The notes: generated from the sequence alone by a model not told the origin. A stretch of DNA of 64,000 nucleotides from Brevibacillus_H ginsengisoli (GCF_050113715.1 NZ_JBNJQR010000013.1:62001-126000); one strand, 5' to 3'; shown: positions 7,001 to 16,441, numbered from the stretch's first letter. A program made the numbers and translations.

Positions 7001-8164
7001 TTATCCAACTAGATGTGTGACTTTGGAATCGTTTTCGACGGGTTCCCTAAAATGGAGGGCAAGACCCAAGGCCCTGACGAGTTTCTGTTCAAAACCCATG
7101 CCCTCCATCGACTTGATCTCCTTATAGGCCTCCTCTGGCATAAGGGCTTCCCGATAAGAACGAGGGGTCGTCATTGCCAGATAGCTCTCGGCAATTCCAA
7201 GCACTTGCGCCAATAACGGAATAGATTCTCCCTTTAGTTGAAAGGGGTATCCCGTTCCATCAAAACGCTCATGATGGTAGCTTATGGCCTCGATCACCCG
7301 TTTAAAGGATGGATAGTCACCCAGCAGATCTCTTCCCATATAGCAATGCTCCTGAACAATCTCGTATTCATAGCTAGTCAGCTTCCCTTGTTTCTCAAAT
7401 ACGTAGTCCGGCCATTTGATTCGGCTTACATAATGAACCAACGAGATCAATTGAATCTCCCAATCCTGCACGTCTTCTTCAGCAAATTCAGAGATGATTC
7501 GTTTGATCAGCCCCGCCATCTGTTCGATTTCCTTCGCGGATGTCTGAGACTTACGTTCTACAATCGGGATCAAGGAATGAAGCATGCGGAACACGTAGTT
7601 TTTATTTCGTTCCTCGCATTCTTGACGGAATATGCCGCGAACATAGGAGAAGTGGATCAAAATGACCCATCCCAGAATGAAGCTCCCCAACACCAACGAG
7701 CCCCACTCCATCACGTTTTGTTTGTCGAGTCCACTGATCTGCCGCCCATTCGGTTCGTGCAACAGAAAAACGGCCAGGAACAGATACGAGAGCATACTCC
7801 AGCCAAGAAATAATTTTTTATCCGAAAACAGGCTCATCATGACCGGATAAAACAAAAAGATCATGCCCAGGGCAGAAGTTTGATAGGGATTATAAAATCC
7901 GAGAAAAACAAACAAAAGCAGACAAACAAATGCCGTACCATGTGTAGAAAAGGTACGACTGAACAAATGAGTCCGATGTATAAAATAAAACATCCAAAAA
8001 ATCAACGCGCAAACCGCAAGCCCGATCGTAAATTTACCCGACTTCATATTTGACTCGATCAAATCGTTCATACATTGCACAACAAGGTTCAGGCTCACCA
8101 GTGTCGACAACCAGAAGATAAACCGATCAGCTAATCTTCTGGAAGCGTCATTATTCTTCAGCAT
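7001..8164 (-). CDS. Membrane protein with degenerate HD-GYP domain
   Basis: 387 residues. Residues 10-185 hold about six hydrophobic segments and the rest is an HD-GYP-type domain. The signature HHERFDGTGYP is intact, as are KLTSYEYEIVQEH and the ALMPEEAYKEI region. However, the position where HD-GYP enzymes have LHDIGK reads LVHYVSRI, so the HD aspartate is Tyr and the following Lys is Arg. The later metal-binding aspartate in the AIAD motif is Glu (GIAESYLAM). The usual c-di-GMP phosphodiesterase metal centre is therefore probably impaired; a c-di-GMP receptor or a weak enzyme are both possible. The gene follows the two-component system by 18 bases and looks co-transcribed with it. Confidence 0.8.
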   Translation of the reverse strand: MLKNNDASRRLADRFIFWLSTLVSLNLVVQCMNDLIESNMKSGKFTIGLAVCALIFWMFYFIHRTHLFSRTFSTHGTAFVCLLLFVFLGFYNPYQTSALGMIFLFYPVMMSLFSDKKLFLGWSMLSYLFLAVFLLHEPNGRQISGLDKQNVMEWGSLVLGSFILGWVILIHFSYVRGIFRQECEERNKNYVFRMLHSLIPIVERKSQTSAKEIEQMAGLIKRIISEFAEEDVQDWEIQLISLVHYVSRIKWPDYVFEKQGKLTSYEYEIVQEHCYMGRDLLGDYPSFKRVIEAISYHHERFDGTGYPFQLKGESIPLLAQVLGIAESYLAMTTPRSYREALMPEEAYKEIKSMEGMGFEQKLVRALGLALHFREPVENDSKVTHLVG

Positions 8165-8182
8165 GCGAATCCCCTTCCCCGA

Positions 8183-8806
8183 TTACGACACCTGTACATA
8201 CCCCTTTTTCAGCGCGTATAGCACAGCTTGCGATCGATTGGGCTGACCTGTTTTTCGCAAGATACTACTCACATGGGTTTTTACCGTCGCTTCTGAAATA
8301 TATAATTTTTGAGCGATTTCCTGATTGCTTAAATTCTCAATAATCAATTGAAAAATCTCCTGCTCCCGCTCTGTCAAAACCAAATCATCCGTTTCTTCTT
8401 TCTTGGAACGCTTCAATTTTGGCTGAAAACAGGAATACCCCATAAGCACCATTTCCATCGTATTTACGATCTGCTCAGGCAGCGTATCTTTCATGATATA
8501 CCCGTCAATTCCAGAATCGAGCGCCCGAAAAATATCCTCACTCTCATCAAACGCGGTCAGGATCATTACTTTCACCTCGGGAAGCTGCTCCTTCAGTTTT
8601 TTACAGCTGTCAATGACAGAAGGGCCCGGCATTTTTAAATCGGACACGATCAGATCAGGCTTGCTTATCAGCGATTTTGCGACAAGCTCATCCCCATCCG
8701 ACGCTTCCTCCACGATTTCAAACCGCGGGGATGACTCCAGAATCATGCGCAATCCTTCTCGCACGATCCGATGATCATCCGCTAAAAGCACTCGTATATT
8801 AGGCAT
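8183..8806 (-). CDS. NarL/LuxR-type response regulator
   Basis: 207 residues from the start at 8806 (GGTGGAAAG before ATG), which gives the normal MPNIRVLLADDHRIVREGL opening. The receiver has the acidic pair ADDH, the phospho-acceptor Asp in PDLIVSDLKMPG, Thr in ILTAF and Lys in MKD. The C-terminal LuxR-type helix-turn-helix is LTEREQEIFQLIIENLSNQE through ATVKTHVSSILRK. The gene overlaps the histidine kinase gene by 8 bases, so the two are translationally coupled and form a cognate pair. It is a DNA-binding regulator with unknown targets. The adjacent fibre locus, with direct repeats upstream of sipW-like 2, is a candidate. Confidence 0.92.
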   Translation of the reverse strand: MPNIRVLLADDHRIVREGLRMILESSPRFEIVEEASDGDELVAKSLISKPDLIVSDLKMPGPSVIDSCKKLKEQLPEVKVMILTAFDESEDIFRALDSGIDGYIMKDTLPEQIVNTMEMVLMGYSCFQPKLKRSKKEETDDLVLTEREQEIFQLIIENLSNQEIAQKLYISEATVKTHVSSILRKTGQPNRSQAVLYALKKGYVQVS

Positions 8807-10358
8807 ACTTCTTTCCACCCTCTCTAGGAATAATCGCAATGATTTCCGTACCTTGATTCGGCTGCGAACGGATCGATAATATTCCACCAAAACGCTCCAT
8901 TCTTTCCTTCATACCCACTACCCCATAGCTGTTCTTTTTGCTCTCGACGATTTCTGGGGTAAAGCCCACTCCGTCATCCTTGATTCGAATCGTCCACTGA
9001 ACCGCTGTAACCTCCAGATTGACTTCCAGAGAAGTCGCTCTCGCATGCTTTAATACGTTATATACAGCCTCCTCTGTAAAGCGATAAATCGTTTCCTCTA
9101 CTTCAAATCTTTCTTGAGAGGTATACCCCTTGGTTGAATAGTTGACTTGCATTTTGCTGTTTTTCGTTAACCGATGGAGCAGCTGTTCAATCGCGTCAAA
9201 GATATGCCCCTCTTCTCGATCGTCTCGCAGATGGTGAATGTAGCCTCTGACTTCCAGGTGGCAATCCTTGACCTGCCCCTCCATTTTCAGGACGGCTGCC
9301 TTCATCTGCTCTGGAGCATCCTCGGGTAGGTTTTGTTTCAATTGGAAAATCTGGGCGGAGACGAAAAACAGCTGCTGCGCCAAACCATCATGCATATCCT
9401 GCGCCATCTTTTTGCGCACTTCGAGTTGCATGGCAGTCTCCATCTCTTGCCTCATATGTATATGCCGCTCTTGGTTGAGAATAGAAATGGAGATTAAATG
9501 AAGAATGAGAAAGGCTCCATTCCAGACCAGTTTTCTTGATTCAAGCGGAATCAGGATCGCTCCCGCTACTTCATTTTTCCGAATTAACGGAAAATAGTAG
9601 GCTTGCCCTTCCTTTCCCATGTAATCCGTAAACGTGTGGACGAGCGGTTTCCGATTGTGAATCAACCCATTTTCCACCAAAGTGTAGGTATAGTAGGCCC
9701 GAACCCATTCATTGCTTCCTTCGCGGTGCTGTAGCCAACACACGAAGACCTGTTTCGTGCCGAGTATTCGCTTGATTACTTTTTCCGTAAGCCAATTGAT
9801 TTGGGTCAGATTCTTGGTTCTGGCCAATTTGCGCTGAAAGGTGAGCAGTACCAGAATTTGACGGTAGATTTGTTTTCCTTGCATTCTGCCAAACTGAGTA
9901 AGCAAAAAAACTCCTGTACAAAGCAGCATCTGAAGGACGTATTGAACCTGAGAATAGATTTTATCTGGGAGTACAAGACGATGGATGTTGAAAAACGCGC
10001 TGATGAAGATCGTTAAAAGTGTGGAGAAAATCATGAGAAACAGCCAGCTTCCCCCGAGATATGTCCCCAACCAAACCAATGTCGTATAGGCATAGAGTAA
10101 AAAAGGGCTGTTCCATTGTCCCGTTTGAGAAACCAGAAGTGTATCAAACACCAATTCCACCAGGATCAAGAAGACCCAGAGGCTCCTCGGCAATCGGTAA
10201 AAGTAAAAAAAAGTGTACATCACGTTAAGAGCAAAGAGGCCCATGAGAAGAAGGTAACCATCCGAAAACGTTCGGACATAAAACAAAAATCCCGTTAAGA
10301 ACAAGACCCACCGAACCATGATTATATATAAACGCAATGTTCCAACTGAACCCAGCAT
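8799..10358 (-). CDS. Sensor histidine kinase (HisKA_3 type)
   Basis: 519 residues from ATG at 10358; upstream codons are unlikely because the promoter at 10424-10452 lies between. Five or six membrane segments fill the first 160 residues. A GAF-like region follows (about 190-310). The phosphorylation helix is MAQDMHDGLAQQLFFVSAQ with the HD pair of the NarL/DesK class, and the ATPase domain has N (FTEEAVYNVLKHA), G1 (KDDGVGF) and G2 (YGVVGMKERMERFGG) boxes. It pairs with the response regulator at 8183-8806. No extracellular sensor domain is evident, so it probably senses a membrane or cytoplasmic signal. Confidence 0.9.
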   Translation of the reverse strand: MLGSVGTLRLYIIMVRWVLFLTGFLFYVRTFSDGYLLLMGLFALNVMYTFFYFYRLPRSLWVFLILVELVFDTLLVSQTGQWNSPFLLYAYTTLVWLGTYLGGSWLFLMIFSTLLTIFISAFFNIHRLVLPDKIYSQVQYVLQMLLCTGVFLLTQFGRMQGKQIYRQILVLLTFQRKLARTKNLTQINWLTEKVIKRILGTKQVFVCWLQHREGSNEWVRAYYTYTLVENGLIHNRKPLVHTFTDYMGKEGQAYYFPLIRKNEVAGAILIPLESRKLVWNGAFLILHLISISILNQERHIHMRQEMETAMQLEVRKKMAQDMHDGLAQQLFFVSAQIFQLKQNLPEDAPEQMKAAVLKMEGQVKDCHLEVRGYIHHLRDDREEGHIFDAIEQLLHRLTKNSKMQVNYSTKGYTSQERFEVEETIYRFTEEAVYNVLKHARATSLEVNLEVTAVQWTIRIKDDGVGFTPEIVESKKNSYGVVGMKERMERFGGILSIRSQPNQGTEIIAIIPREGGKKYA

Positions 10359-10423
10359 GATTACAGTCCCATCTCTTCGTAAAATTGTTAAAATTGGATG
10401 ACAATTTCCAAGTGATAAATTTA

Positions 10424-10452
10424 ATAGTACGACAGGCCTATAGACCTGACAA
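10424..10452 (-). promoter_or_regulatory. Promoter of the two-component system with palindrome in the spacer
   Basis: On the minus strand TTGTCA, a 17-base spacer and TACTAT. The spacer carries a near-perfect palindrome (CAGGCCTATAGACCTG on the plus strand, 10433-10448, two mismatches), a good candidate for an operator, possibly of the response regulator itself. Confidence 0.6.
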
Positions 10453-10574
10453 TAGCTGTATATTGTCGAAATCTCAGTCATTTTCTAGTAAGGAACAACA
10501 ACATAATCTGACATTTTAATGGGATTGAATCTTCTCCACTGAGTATCAATTGATTTTTAGACATTCGAAATTTA

Positions 10575-10603
10575 TTGAACTTATCATTCGATTTTTATAG
10601 AAT
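10575..10603 (+). promoter_or_regulatory. Promoter of the ArsR-type regulator/MFS pair
   Basis: TTGAAC, a 17-base spacer, TAGAAT; transcription would start about 30 bases before the gene at 10642. ATTCGA occurs twice (10563 and 10586) around it and may be part of an operator. Confidence 0.65.
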
Positions 10604-10641
10604 TTGGATAACCAGTATTCGGAAAAAGGAGACGATCCAGC

Positions 10642-11706
10642 TTGAATATTCTTGATCTTACCTATGGACGGACAAGCTACGAAATTCGTTTTACGTATTC
10701 GGTTCTTTTCGAATGCGCGTTAGGTATTGCGATTGCTACCTATCCCCAAATGCACGCTACTCTGGAGAAACCCGAGGCATACTGGAAGGAAACCACAAGT
10801 CAATTATCCAAACAACTGCAAACCGAGCTGGAATACTGTGAACGAAATAATACCTGGAAGACCCTACTTCAGCTTCTGCACCAGCAGGATTTCGTTGACA
10901 TTCACACTTTTATTGGGTATTTGGAAACCTTGTCCCAAGAGGAACTTCGTTATCTGTCCCTTCCCTTTCTGGGTGGGTCGAGCCAGGAAGATCGTCGCAA
11001 ATCCGCGCATGGAGATGCTCTTGCGACAGAAGCTCTGGTGGCTACTTGTCAGCTTCATCAATTCTTTCCTGCCTATATCCGCTTTGTTGCGGGGGTCGAC
11101 GGGGAAGAACTGCGGCGACATCTGATTGTGTTGATTCAGCTTTGGCATGATCAATATCTGCTCGTTCATGCCCCTGACACCATGAGCATCCTCACAAGAG
11201 ACATCAAGCAGAAACAAGCCATGCTGCCAAACCTTGCTCCCGAGGATTTTGTCAGATGGGCCACAGGAGGCGTCTCCTATCCACCGGAACCAACCGTCAC
11301 GAGTGTGTTGCTCGTCCCGCACTATGCTTATCGCCCATGGACGATTCAGGCCGATATGGAAGGAACCAAGATTCTCTACTATCCGGTTGCCGACCAAAGC
11401 CTCGACTGGGAAGAAGATCAGTACCGTCCTCCCCTTGCCCTTGTGCAACGCTATAAGGCTTTGGGGGATGAAACAAGGCTGCGGATTCTCAAGCTTCTTT
11501 ATAAACAGAATCGGTCACTGCACGAATTAACTGATATCCTCGAGATTGCTAAATCGACCGTTCATCACCACCTGGCCTTGCTCAAATCGGCCTATCTTGT
11601 CGAAACCAAGGATCACCTCTACGGATTGAATCATTCCCTGCTATCCCTAGCCGATGCGGAACTCCTGCAATACCTGAAAAGAGGAACCACGGATGAGACC
11701 CTCTAA
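10642..11706 (+). CDS. ArsR-type transcriptional regulator with long N-terminal domain
   Basis: 354 residues. A typical ArsR winged helix is at the C-terminus (about 265-345): YKALGDETRLRILKLLY, then LTDILEIAKSTVHHHLALLK. The first 250 residues belong to a domain I do not recognise; they are largely helical and carry no obvious metal-binding cluster. Start is TTG with AAGGAG about 11 bases upstream. The 3' end overlaps the MFS gene by 14 bases, so it is probably the regulator of that exporter. Its own promoter is readable at 10575-10603. A drug or metabolite rather than a metal is the more likely signal given the big N-terminal domain (inference). Confidence 0.8.
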   Translation: MNILDLTYGRTSYEIRFTYSVLFECALGIAIATYPQMHATLEKPEAYWKETTSQLSKQLQTELEYCERNNTWKTLLQLLHQQDFVDIHTFIGYLETLSQEELRYLSLPFLGGSSQEDRRKSAHGDALATEALVATCQLHQFFPAYIRFVAGVDGEELRRHLIVLIQLWHDQYLLVHAPDTMSILTRDIKQKQAMLPNLAPEDFVRWATGGVSYPPEPTVTSVLLVPHYAYRPWTIQADMEGTKILYYPVADQSLDWEEDQYRPPLALVQRYKALGDETRLRILKLLYKQNRSLHELTDILEIAKSTVHHHLALLKSAYLVETKDHLYGLNHSLLSLADAELLQYLKRGTTDETL

Positions 11707-12925
11707 GCCCGTTCTTCTTTCTCATAACTGGAGGTTTATCAACTTGTGGCTGGGAGAGACTGTTTCCACTCTTGGCGCAAGCCTGGGGACACTAGCCTTG
11801 ACCTGGTTCATCTATGAAGCTACCCATTCCAAGACAGCCATGGGAGGAATCTGGCTCTCTTATCTTTTGCCCTCTCTGCTCGTTCAGATGCTGTCTGGCC
11901 CTTATCTGGATCGCTGGAACCGTCAGCAAGTGCTCGTCTTCTCTCAGCTTTCACGCGCCGTTCTTTTTGGTCTGTTGAGTCTACTGGCTATCGGGTCACA
12001 TCTGGAGCCGTGGCTGTTCTATCTCGTATCCTGTCTAAACGGGACCATTCAAGCGCTATACTCCCCTTCCAGTATGGCTGCCTTGCCGCAGGTCGTCCCT
12101 CTTGAGCAAAGAACCGCGGGGAATTCCTATCTGGACGGGACCACGCGACTGATGATGTTCTTGGGCCCGATGATTGGTGGACTGCTCTTGGCGGCCATTG
12201 GGGTAAAGCAGACGCTCATCATCGTGGTGGTAGCTTATGGACTCTCTGCTCTCTGCTTGTCTCGTTTGGGACTGACTTCCTCACCTAAGAATCCACTTCA
12301 AGATAGCTGGTGGCAACAACTGAAGAGCGGGTATCAGTATTACTTCCAACAATCGGTACTGGTCTTCTTAAGTGTGTGGATTGCCTCTATCCAATTTGCC
12401 GTAGGAGTTACGATGGTGATCAATCTGCCTTACATAACAGACGAACTAGGAGGCAGTTCCTTTATGTACGGACTCTTTATCGGCGGATACCCCTTTGGCT
12501 ATTTTATCGGGACCGTTCTTCTCGCCCGAATAAAGGTTGGAATCGGCAAAATCACAATGCTCTCGGCTTTTTCATTAGGAGGCGTAAGCTTTATCGCTTT
12601 GTCCATCAATCATGATCTGTTAGTGGCTATCCTGATCGAAGCATTGGCGGGGCTGACCGCTCCCTTCTTTCACGTCGGAAGCACCAACCTGTTTCAGCGG
12701 CTGGTGCCGAACGATTTGCGCGGGCGAGTTTTTTCCGTTCGTCTCTTCGTTGTTCGCAGCACGATGCCATTGGGTGTACTGGCTGGCGGATCATTGGCGG
12801 AGCTTTGGGGAACCCGGCAGCTGTTCGGCATGATCGGAGGAATTATCCTTCTGATGGGCATAGTGGGACTAATCTTGCCGATGAACCTGACTCACAGCGA
12901 CCATTCCCCTGACCACTCTTTATAA
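11693..12925 (+). CDS. MFS transporter, drug-efflux type
   Basis: 410 residues with about twelve membrane helices. The loop after helix 2 reads GPYLDRWNRQQVL, a version of the MFS motif A, and NDLRGRVFSVR late in the protein matches the pattern of MFS permeases of the MefA/enterobactin-exporter-like class. It lies in the cytoplasmic membrane and is expected to export a small molecule by proton antiport. Translation is coupled to the ArsR-type regulator (14-base overlap, GAGG before ATG). The substrate cannot be read from sequence. Confidence 0.85.
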   Translation: MRPSKPVLLSHNWRFINLWLGETVSTLGASLGTLALTWFIYEATHSKTAMGGIWLSYLLPSLLVQMLSGPYLDRWNRQQVLVFSQLSRAVLFGLLSLLAIGSHLEPWLFYLVSCLNGTIQALYSPSSMAALPQVVPLEQRTAGNSYLDGTTRLMMFLGPMIGGLLLAAIGVKQTLIIVVVAYGLSALCLSRLGLTSSPKNPLQDSWWQQLKSGYQYYFQQSVLVFLSVWIASIQFAVGVTMVINLPYITDELGGSSFMYGLFIGGYPFGYFIGTVLLARIKVGIGKITMLSAFSLGGVSFIALSINHDLLVAILIEALAGLTAPFFHVGSTNLFQRLVPNDLRGRVFSVRLFVVRSTMPLGVLAGGSLAELWGTRQLFGMIGGIILLMGIVGLILPMNLTHSDHSPDHSL

Positions 12926-12978
12926 TTATTTATCTACAAATATTGGGGATTAACCTCCATTCTCGTTAATTTTTTGTT

Positions 12979-12984
12979 TATAAT
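12979..12984 (+). promoter_or_regulatory. Likely -10 of the moxR operon
   Basis: A consensus TATAAT 39 bases before the moxR start. The -35 region is AT-rich without a clear match. Confidence 0.35.
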
Positions 12985-13022
12985 GAAAATTACCTATTTT
13001 CCCAAAAAGAAGGAGGGCGCAT

Positions 13023-13964
13023 ATGTCCCAGAAAAGCATTCAACCCTTGATTCAGATCATTAATCGCACCATTGTCGGAAAAGAGGAACAAATCAATCTG
13101 CTAGTCACCGCTCTGTTGGCGCGGGGCCATGTTCTGCTTGAGGACTTGCCTGGAATGGGAAAAACCGTCCTGGCCAAAACCTTGTCCAAAGCGATTGGCG
13201 GCTGCTTTAACCGGTTGCAGTTTACCTCCGATCTTTTGCCGTCCGATGTGGTGGGCCTTCACTACTTTAATCCCAAAAATGGTGAGTTCGAGCTGCGAAA
13301 AGGACCCGTATTCGCGGACATTCTGTTGGCTGACGAGATTAATCGCGCCACTCCGAGGACCCAATCCGGTTTGCTGGAATGTATGGAAGAACGACAAGCC
13401 ACGATCGAAGGAATCACGCTTCCCATCTCGTCCACCTTCTTCGTCATCGCAACCCAAAACCCAATTGAATCAGAAGGAACCTATCCGCTTCCGGAAGCCC
13501 AGTTAGATCGTTTCTTGTTCCGCATCTCGTTGGGATATGGGAATCGGGAGGATGCGCGAGAAATCATGCGTCGTTTCCGCGTAGACCAACAAGCGGAGAT
13601 TGTAGAGCCTGTAGTGACCATTCAACAAATTGCCGAAATGCAAAACGAAGTCCAACAGGTTCATGTCAGCGAGGCGATTGAAGATTATATCATCGATCTC
13701 ACCGAAGCCTCTCGTCAGCACAAATCTGTAGAAGTGGGAATCAGCCCTCGGGCCATGCTCGCTCTAGTTCGAGCATCCCAAGCCTACGCCTATGTGAATG
13801 GACGATCCTTTGTCCTACCCGATGATGTCAAACAAGTTGTCCCTGCCCTCTTTACCCATCGAATTGTTTTGACGATGGAAGCCGAATTACATGTGACCGA
13901 AGCCGAAATCATCAACGAAATCCTGCAATCCACCCCAGCTCCGGTAGAAGAAGGCGTTCGCTAA
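13023..13964 (+). CDS. MoxR-family AAA+ ATPase
   Basis: 313 residues. Walker A is LPGMGKTVLAK (residues 42-52), Walker B is ILLADEINRATPRTQSGLLE, and the sensor segment FFVIATQNPIESEGTYPLPEAQLDRF is the hallmark of the MoxR group, which acts as a chaperone-like ATPase for maturation of partner complexes. The start has AAGGAGGGCG 3-4 bases before ATG. It is first gene of a three-gene operon with DUF58 and DUF4129 proteins, the standard partners of this family. The client is unknown. Confidence 0.93.
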   Translation: MSQKSIQPLIQIINRTIVGKEEQINLLVTALLARGHVLLEDLPGMGKTVLAKTLSKAIGGCFNRLQFTSDLLPSDVVGLHYFNPKNGEFELRKGPVFADILLADEINRATPRTQSGLLECMEERQATIEGITLPISSTFFVIATQNPIESEGTYPLPEAQLDRFLFRISLGYGNREDAREIMRRFRVDQQAEIVEPVVTIQQIAEMQNEVQQVHVSEAIEDYIIDLTEASRQHKSVEVGISPRAMLALVRASQAYAYVNGRSFVLPDDVKQVVPALFTHRIVLTMEAELHVTEAEIINEILQSTPAPVEEGVR

Positions 13965-15149
13965 ATGAATACTCGGCAATCTCTGCAATTATTGGGAAGT
14001 ACTTTTTTATTGTTCGGTTTCGTCTCGGGTAGTCCATTTCTCTGGTTGTTCGGAGGATTCTTCCTGTTCCTTGTAGTCCTTGAACGCTTGTGGCTAGCCA
14101 ACATTCGCAAACTCGTAGAAATCTCCCTGCAAACCGACTCCACTCGAGTCATGCCGGGAACTTCTGTAGAATTGTTGATCCGATTCACGAATAAATCGTG
14201 GCTGCCGCTTCCACGTACGTGTATCCACTTTGCTTTGCCAGAGCACGTTGAGGTAACCGATGCGGATGAACTCACCTTGGCGAACAAACGGTGGACGGTT
14301 AAACTTTGGCTCAGCATTCCCAGACGATCACAAGTCACCAGAACGATCACCATCATCCCGAACAAACGAGGCGTATTATGGATGACGGAGGTACAGGCAG
14401 AGATCGTCAGTCCATTTGCTATTAATGTCTCTCCAATCGACATCCCGTCTACGTTCACCTTGCTGATTTATCCTGAGGTCGTTTCCGTTCCGCCTCTGAC
14501 CATGGGAACGACTCAACCGCTGGGAAATCGCCTGGCGAAGCAAAGACTGCATACCGACCCAACGTTCATGCGCGGGGTTCGCCCTTACTCAGCGGGTGAC
14601 CGTCTCAAGCACATTGACTGGAAAACAAGCGCCAAAACCCTCTCGCTGCACACCAAGCAGTTCGAATACACAGCACACGCCGAATGGCGGATCGTTGGCT
14701 ATATCCTGCCAAGCTATGAAGCGAGAATTCAGCAATATAACGACGAGATCAATGAGCGAACCATTTCCATCATCGCGTCGCTTGCCACCTCTTGTCGCCG
14801 AAGCCAAACAGCGTACGAGCTTCTGCTGAGTGTCAAACTAAGAGGTCAGGAATTCTACCGCTTCCCCAAAGGCAGCGGCAAATCCCATCATGTACAAGTC
14901 ATGTCGCATCTTGCGCGGTTGCATCATTTTGTTCCAACTCATCCACTCGCTATTTTTCATCGATTGGAGCAAAGCACTTCCAAAGAAACGATTCTGTTTG
15001 TGACTCCGCGGCTTGATGATCAGCTTCAAGCAGCCATGCAGCGCTTGGTTCGCCTCGGACACGAGGTTGTGGTACTAGACTCTTCTCAAGAGACGATTTC
15101 CTATCAGGATGTAGCTCCATTCGCGCGAAAAGGAGTGGTCGGTTCATGA
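13965..15149 (+). CDS. DUF58-domain protein, MoxR partner
   Basis: 394 residues, starting on the base after the moxR stop codon. Two membrane segments occupy residues 8-40. The DUF58 core is RGVRPYSAGDRLKHIDWKTS near residue 205, with a von Willebrand A-like fold following. DUF58 proteins are usually co-encoded with MoxR ATPases and are thought to dock onto them through the VWA-like domain. The last codons overlap the next gene in an ATGA junction. The N-terminal part faces the membrane with an Ig-like strand-rich stretch (residues 50-165). Confidence 0.9.
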   Translation: MNTRQSLQLLGSTFLLFGFVSGSPFLWLFGGFFLFLVVLERLWLANIRKLVEISLQTDSTRVMPGTSVELLIRFTNKSWLPLPRTCIHFALPEHVEVTDADELTLANKRWTVKLWLSIPRRSQVTRTITIIPNKRGVLWMTEVQAEIVSPFAINVSPIDIPSTFTLLIYPEVVSVPPLTMGTTQPLGNRLAKQRLHTDPTFMRGVRPYSAGDRLKHIDWKTSAKTLSLHTKQFEYTAHAEWRIVGYILPSYEARIQQYNDEINERTISIIASLATSCRRSQTAYELLLSVKLRGQEFYRFPKGSGKSHHVQVMSHLARLHHFVPTHPLAIFHRLEQSTSKETILFVTPRLDDQLQAAMQRLVRLGHEVVVLDSSQETISYQDVAPFARKGVVGS

Positions 15150-16441
15150 CAACCAAAACCATGCTCCTGCTCCGCTCGATCCTGCTAGTGTCGCTCGAAG
15201 TTTATCTGGTCGTTGGTGGACTCGTTTTATGCTTGTTTGTCGATAGTACAACCAGCAATTTGCTCGAATTGACGTTTCTCGGGATTGGCTTGATCAGCCT
15301 GGGATGCTGGCTGTATCAAGGCGGTAACGGCAGTATCATCTACCACGTGCTGCTCTATCCGCTGGTGGCAATCGTCTTGTATATGACCTATCAAGCGTTT
15401 GGATTGATTCTGTCCCTAGTGATTTCTGGCCTATTTTACTGGCGAATCCAGTTTGCTATGTCCAATCAGTTCACAGAACAGGACTATCTGAAGCGGTTTC
15501 TCTTGGCCGGATTACTTTATGCTACCTGTCTCATCTATTTTGTGATCATTCACATTGACTGTGTTCCGATCTTCTGGCAGTTATCTACTCTATTGGGTTG
15601 GTACATGCTCATTCGTTGGGGCGAATATATGACCAGAGAACACAAAGAGGCATTATCCATCTCTCGAGCGGCCTTCTCACAATATGTGCCACAAGTGGTA
15701 ATTACTCAGCTTCTCATGGTGTTGGGCTATCTAGTTTCCGCTGGAGCGGTTCTGTCTCTCTTCTATTTCATCTGGCAAGTCATCAAGAAACCCCTGGGGC
15801 AGATTCTCTCCTTGGTCATGGACCCGATTATCGCGCTCATCATGATCGGAGTGAACAAACTGAGTGCCATCATCGGCAAAAGCAAAAACACTCAACAAAT
15901 CATCTCCCAAATGAATTCCAACGGTGACATCCAAGGAAAAGACATTGTCGAACAAAGCCCTACACTCATCGAACAGCTGGAGCCTTATCTGATTGCTGGG
16001 TCCATTCTGATTTTTGCCATCGTGCTTGGGATAATCATGTGGCGGCGCAAGCAGTTGGCGGCAACTGGAGGACAGGCGATTAGCGTACCGAAGAATCAGA
16101 CGACGCAATCGCTGGAGCACCTATCCGCTTCTCCTTCTCTCAAGGATCAGCTACGTTCGTTCTATCAACGCTTCCAATCAACTGAGCAAGACGTGGTCCG
16201 ACAGCAGTATGAGCAATTCTTGCGCTATATGGCCTCACTGGGTCTGATCATCGAAGCAAGCGAGACACCTGCCGAATTCTTGAGGCGCGTGAAGACTTAC
16301 TGGACAGATCAGGAGAAAAAAGCTATTGCTGTGCAAATTACTGCCTATTATGAGCGCCACCGCTATGATCAGGATGCTCTGACACCTGAGGAAATTCAAC
16401 AATTGAAGCACAGTCTGGAACAACTGCGCAAGCTCGGTTAA
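15146..16441 (+). CDS. Membrane protein with DUF4129-type C-terminus
   Basis: 431 residues, third gene of the moxR operon with a 4-base overlap. About eight membrane segments fill residues 8-225, another helix lies near 285-305, and a cytoplasmic C-terminal domain follows with FYQRFQ...QEQFLRYM-like spacing and TPAEFLRRVK, ending in helices typical of DUF4129. In many Bacillales operons of this type the third protein also has a transglutaminase-like domain between the membrane part and DUF4129. Here no Cys-His-Asp transglutaminase core is visible, so the protein is a reduced version. Role unknown; probably part of a MoxR-driven envelope complex. Confidence 0.75.
   Translation: MTTKTMLLLRSILLVSLEVYLVVGGLVLCLFVDSTTSNLLELTFLGIGLISLGCWLYQGGNGSIIYHVLLYPLVAIVLYMTYQAFGLILSLVISGLFYWRIQFAMSNQFTEQDYLKRFLLAGLLYATCLIYFVIIHIDCVPIFWQLSTLLGWYMLIRWGEYMTREHKEALSISRAAFSQYVPQVVITQLLMVLGYLVSAGAVLSLFYFIWQVIKKPLGQILSLVMDPIIALIMIGVNKLSAIIGKSKNTQQIISQMNSNGDIQGKDIVEQSPTLIEQLEPYLIAGSILIFAIVLGIIMWRRKQLAATGGQAISVPKNQTTQSLEHLSASPSLKDQLRSFYQRFQSTEQDVVRQQYEQFLRYMASLGLIIEASETPAEFLRRVKTYWTDQEKKAIAVQITAYYERHRYDQDALTPEEIQQLKHSLEQLRKLG

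Noticed and set aside
7238..7813. Open frame of 191 codons antisense to the HD-GYP-like gene
   Set aside because: The minus-strand protein has clear domains; this frame does not.
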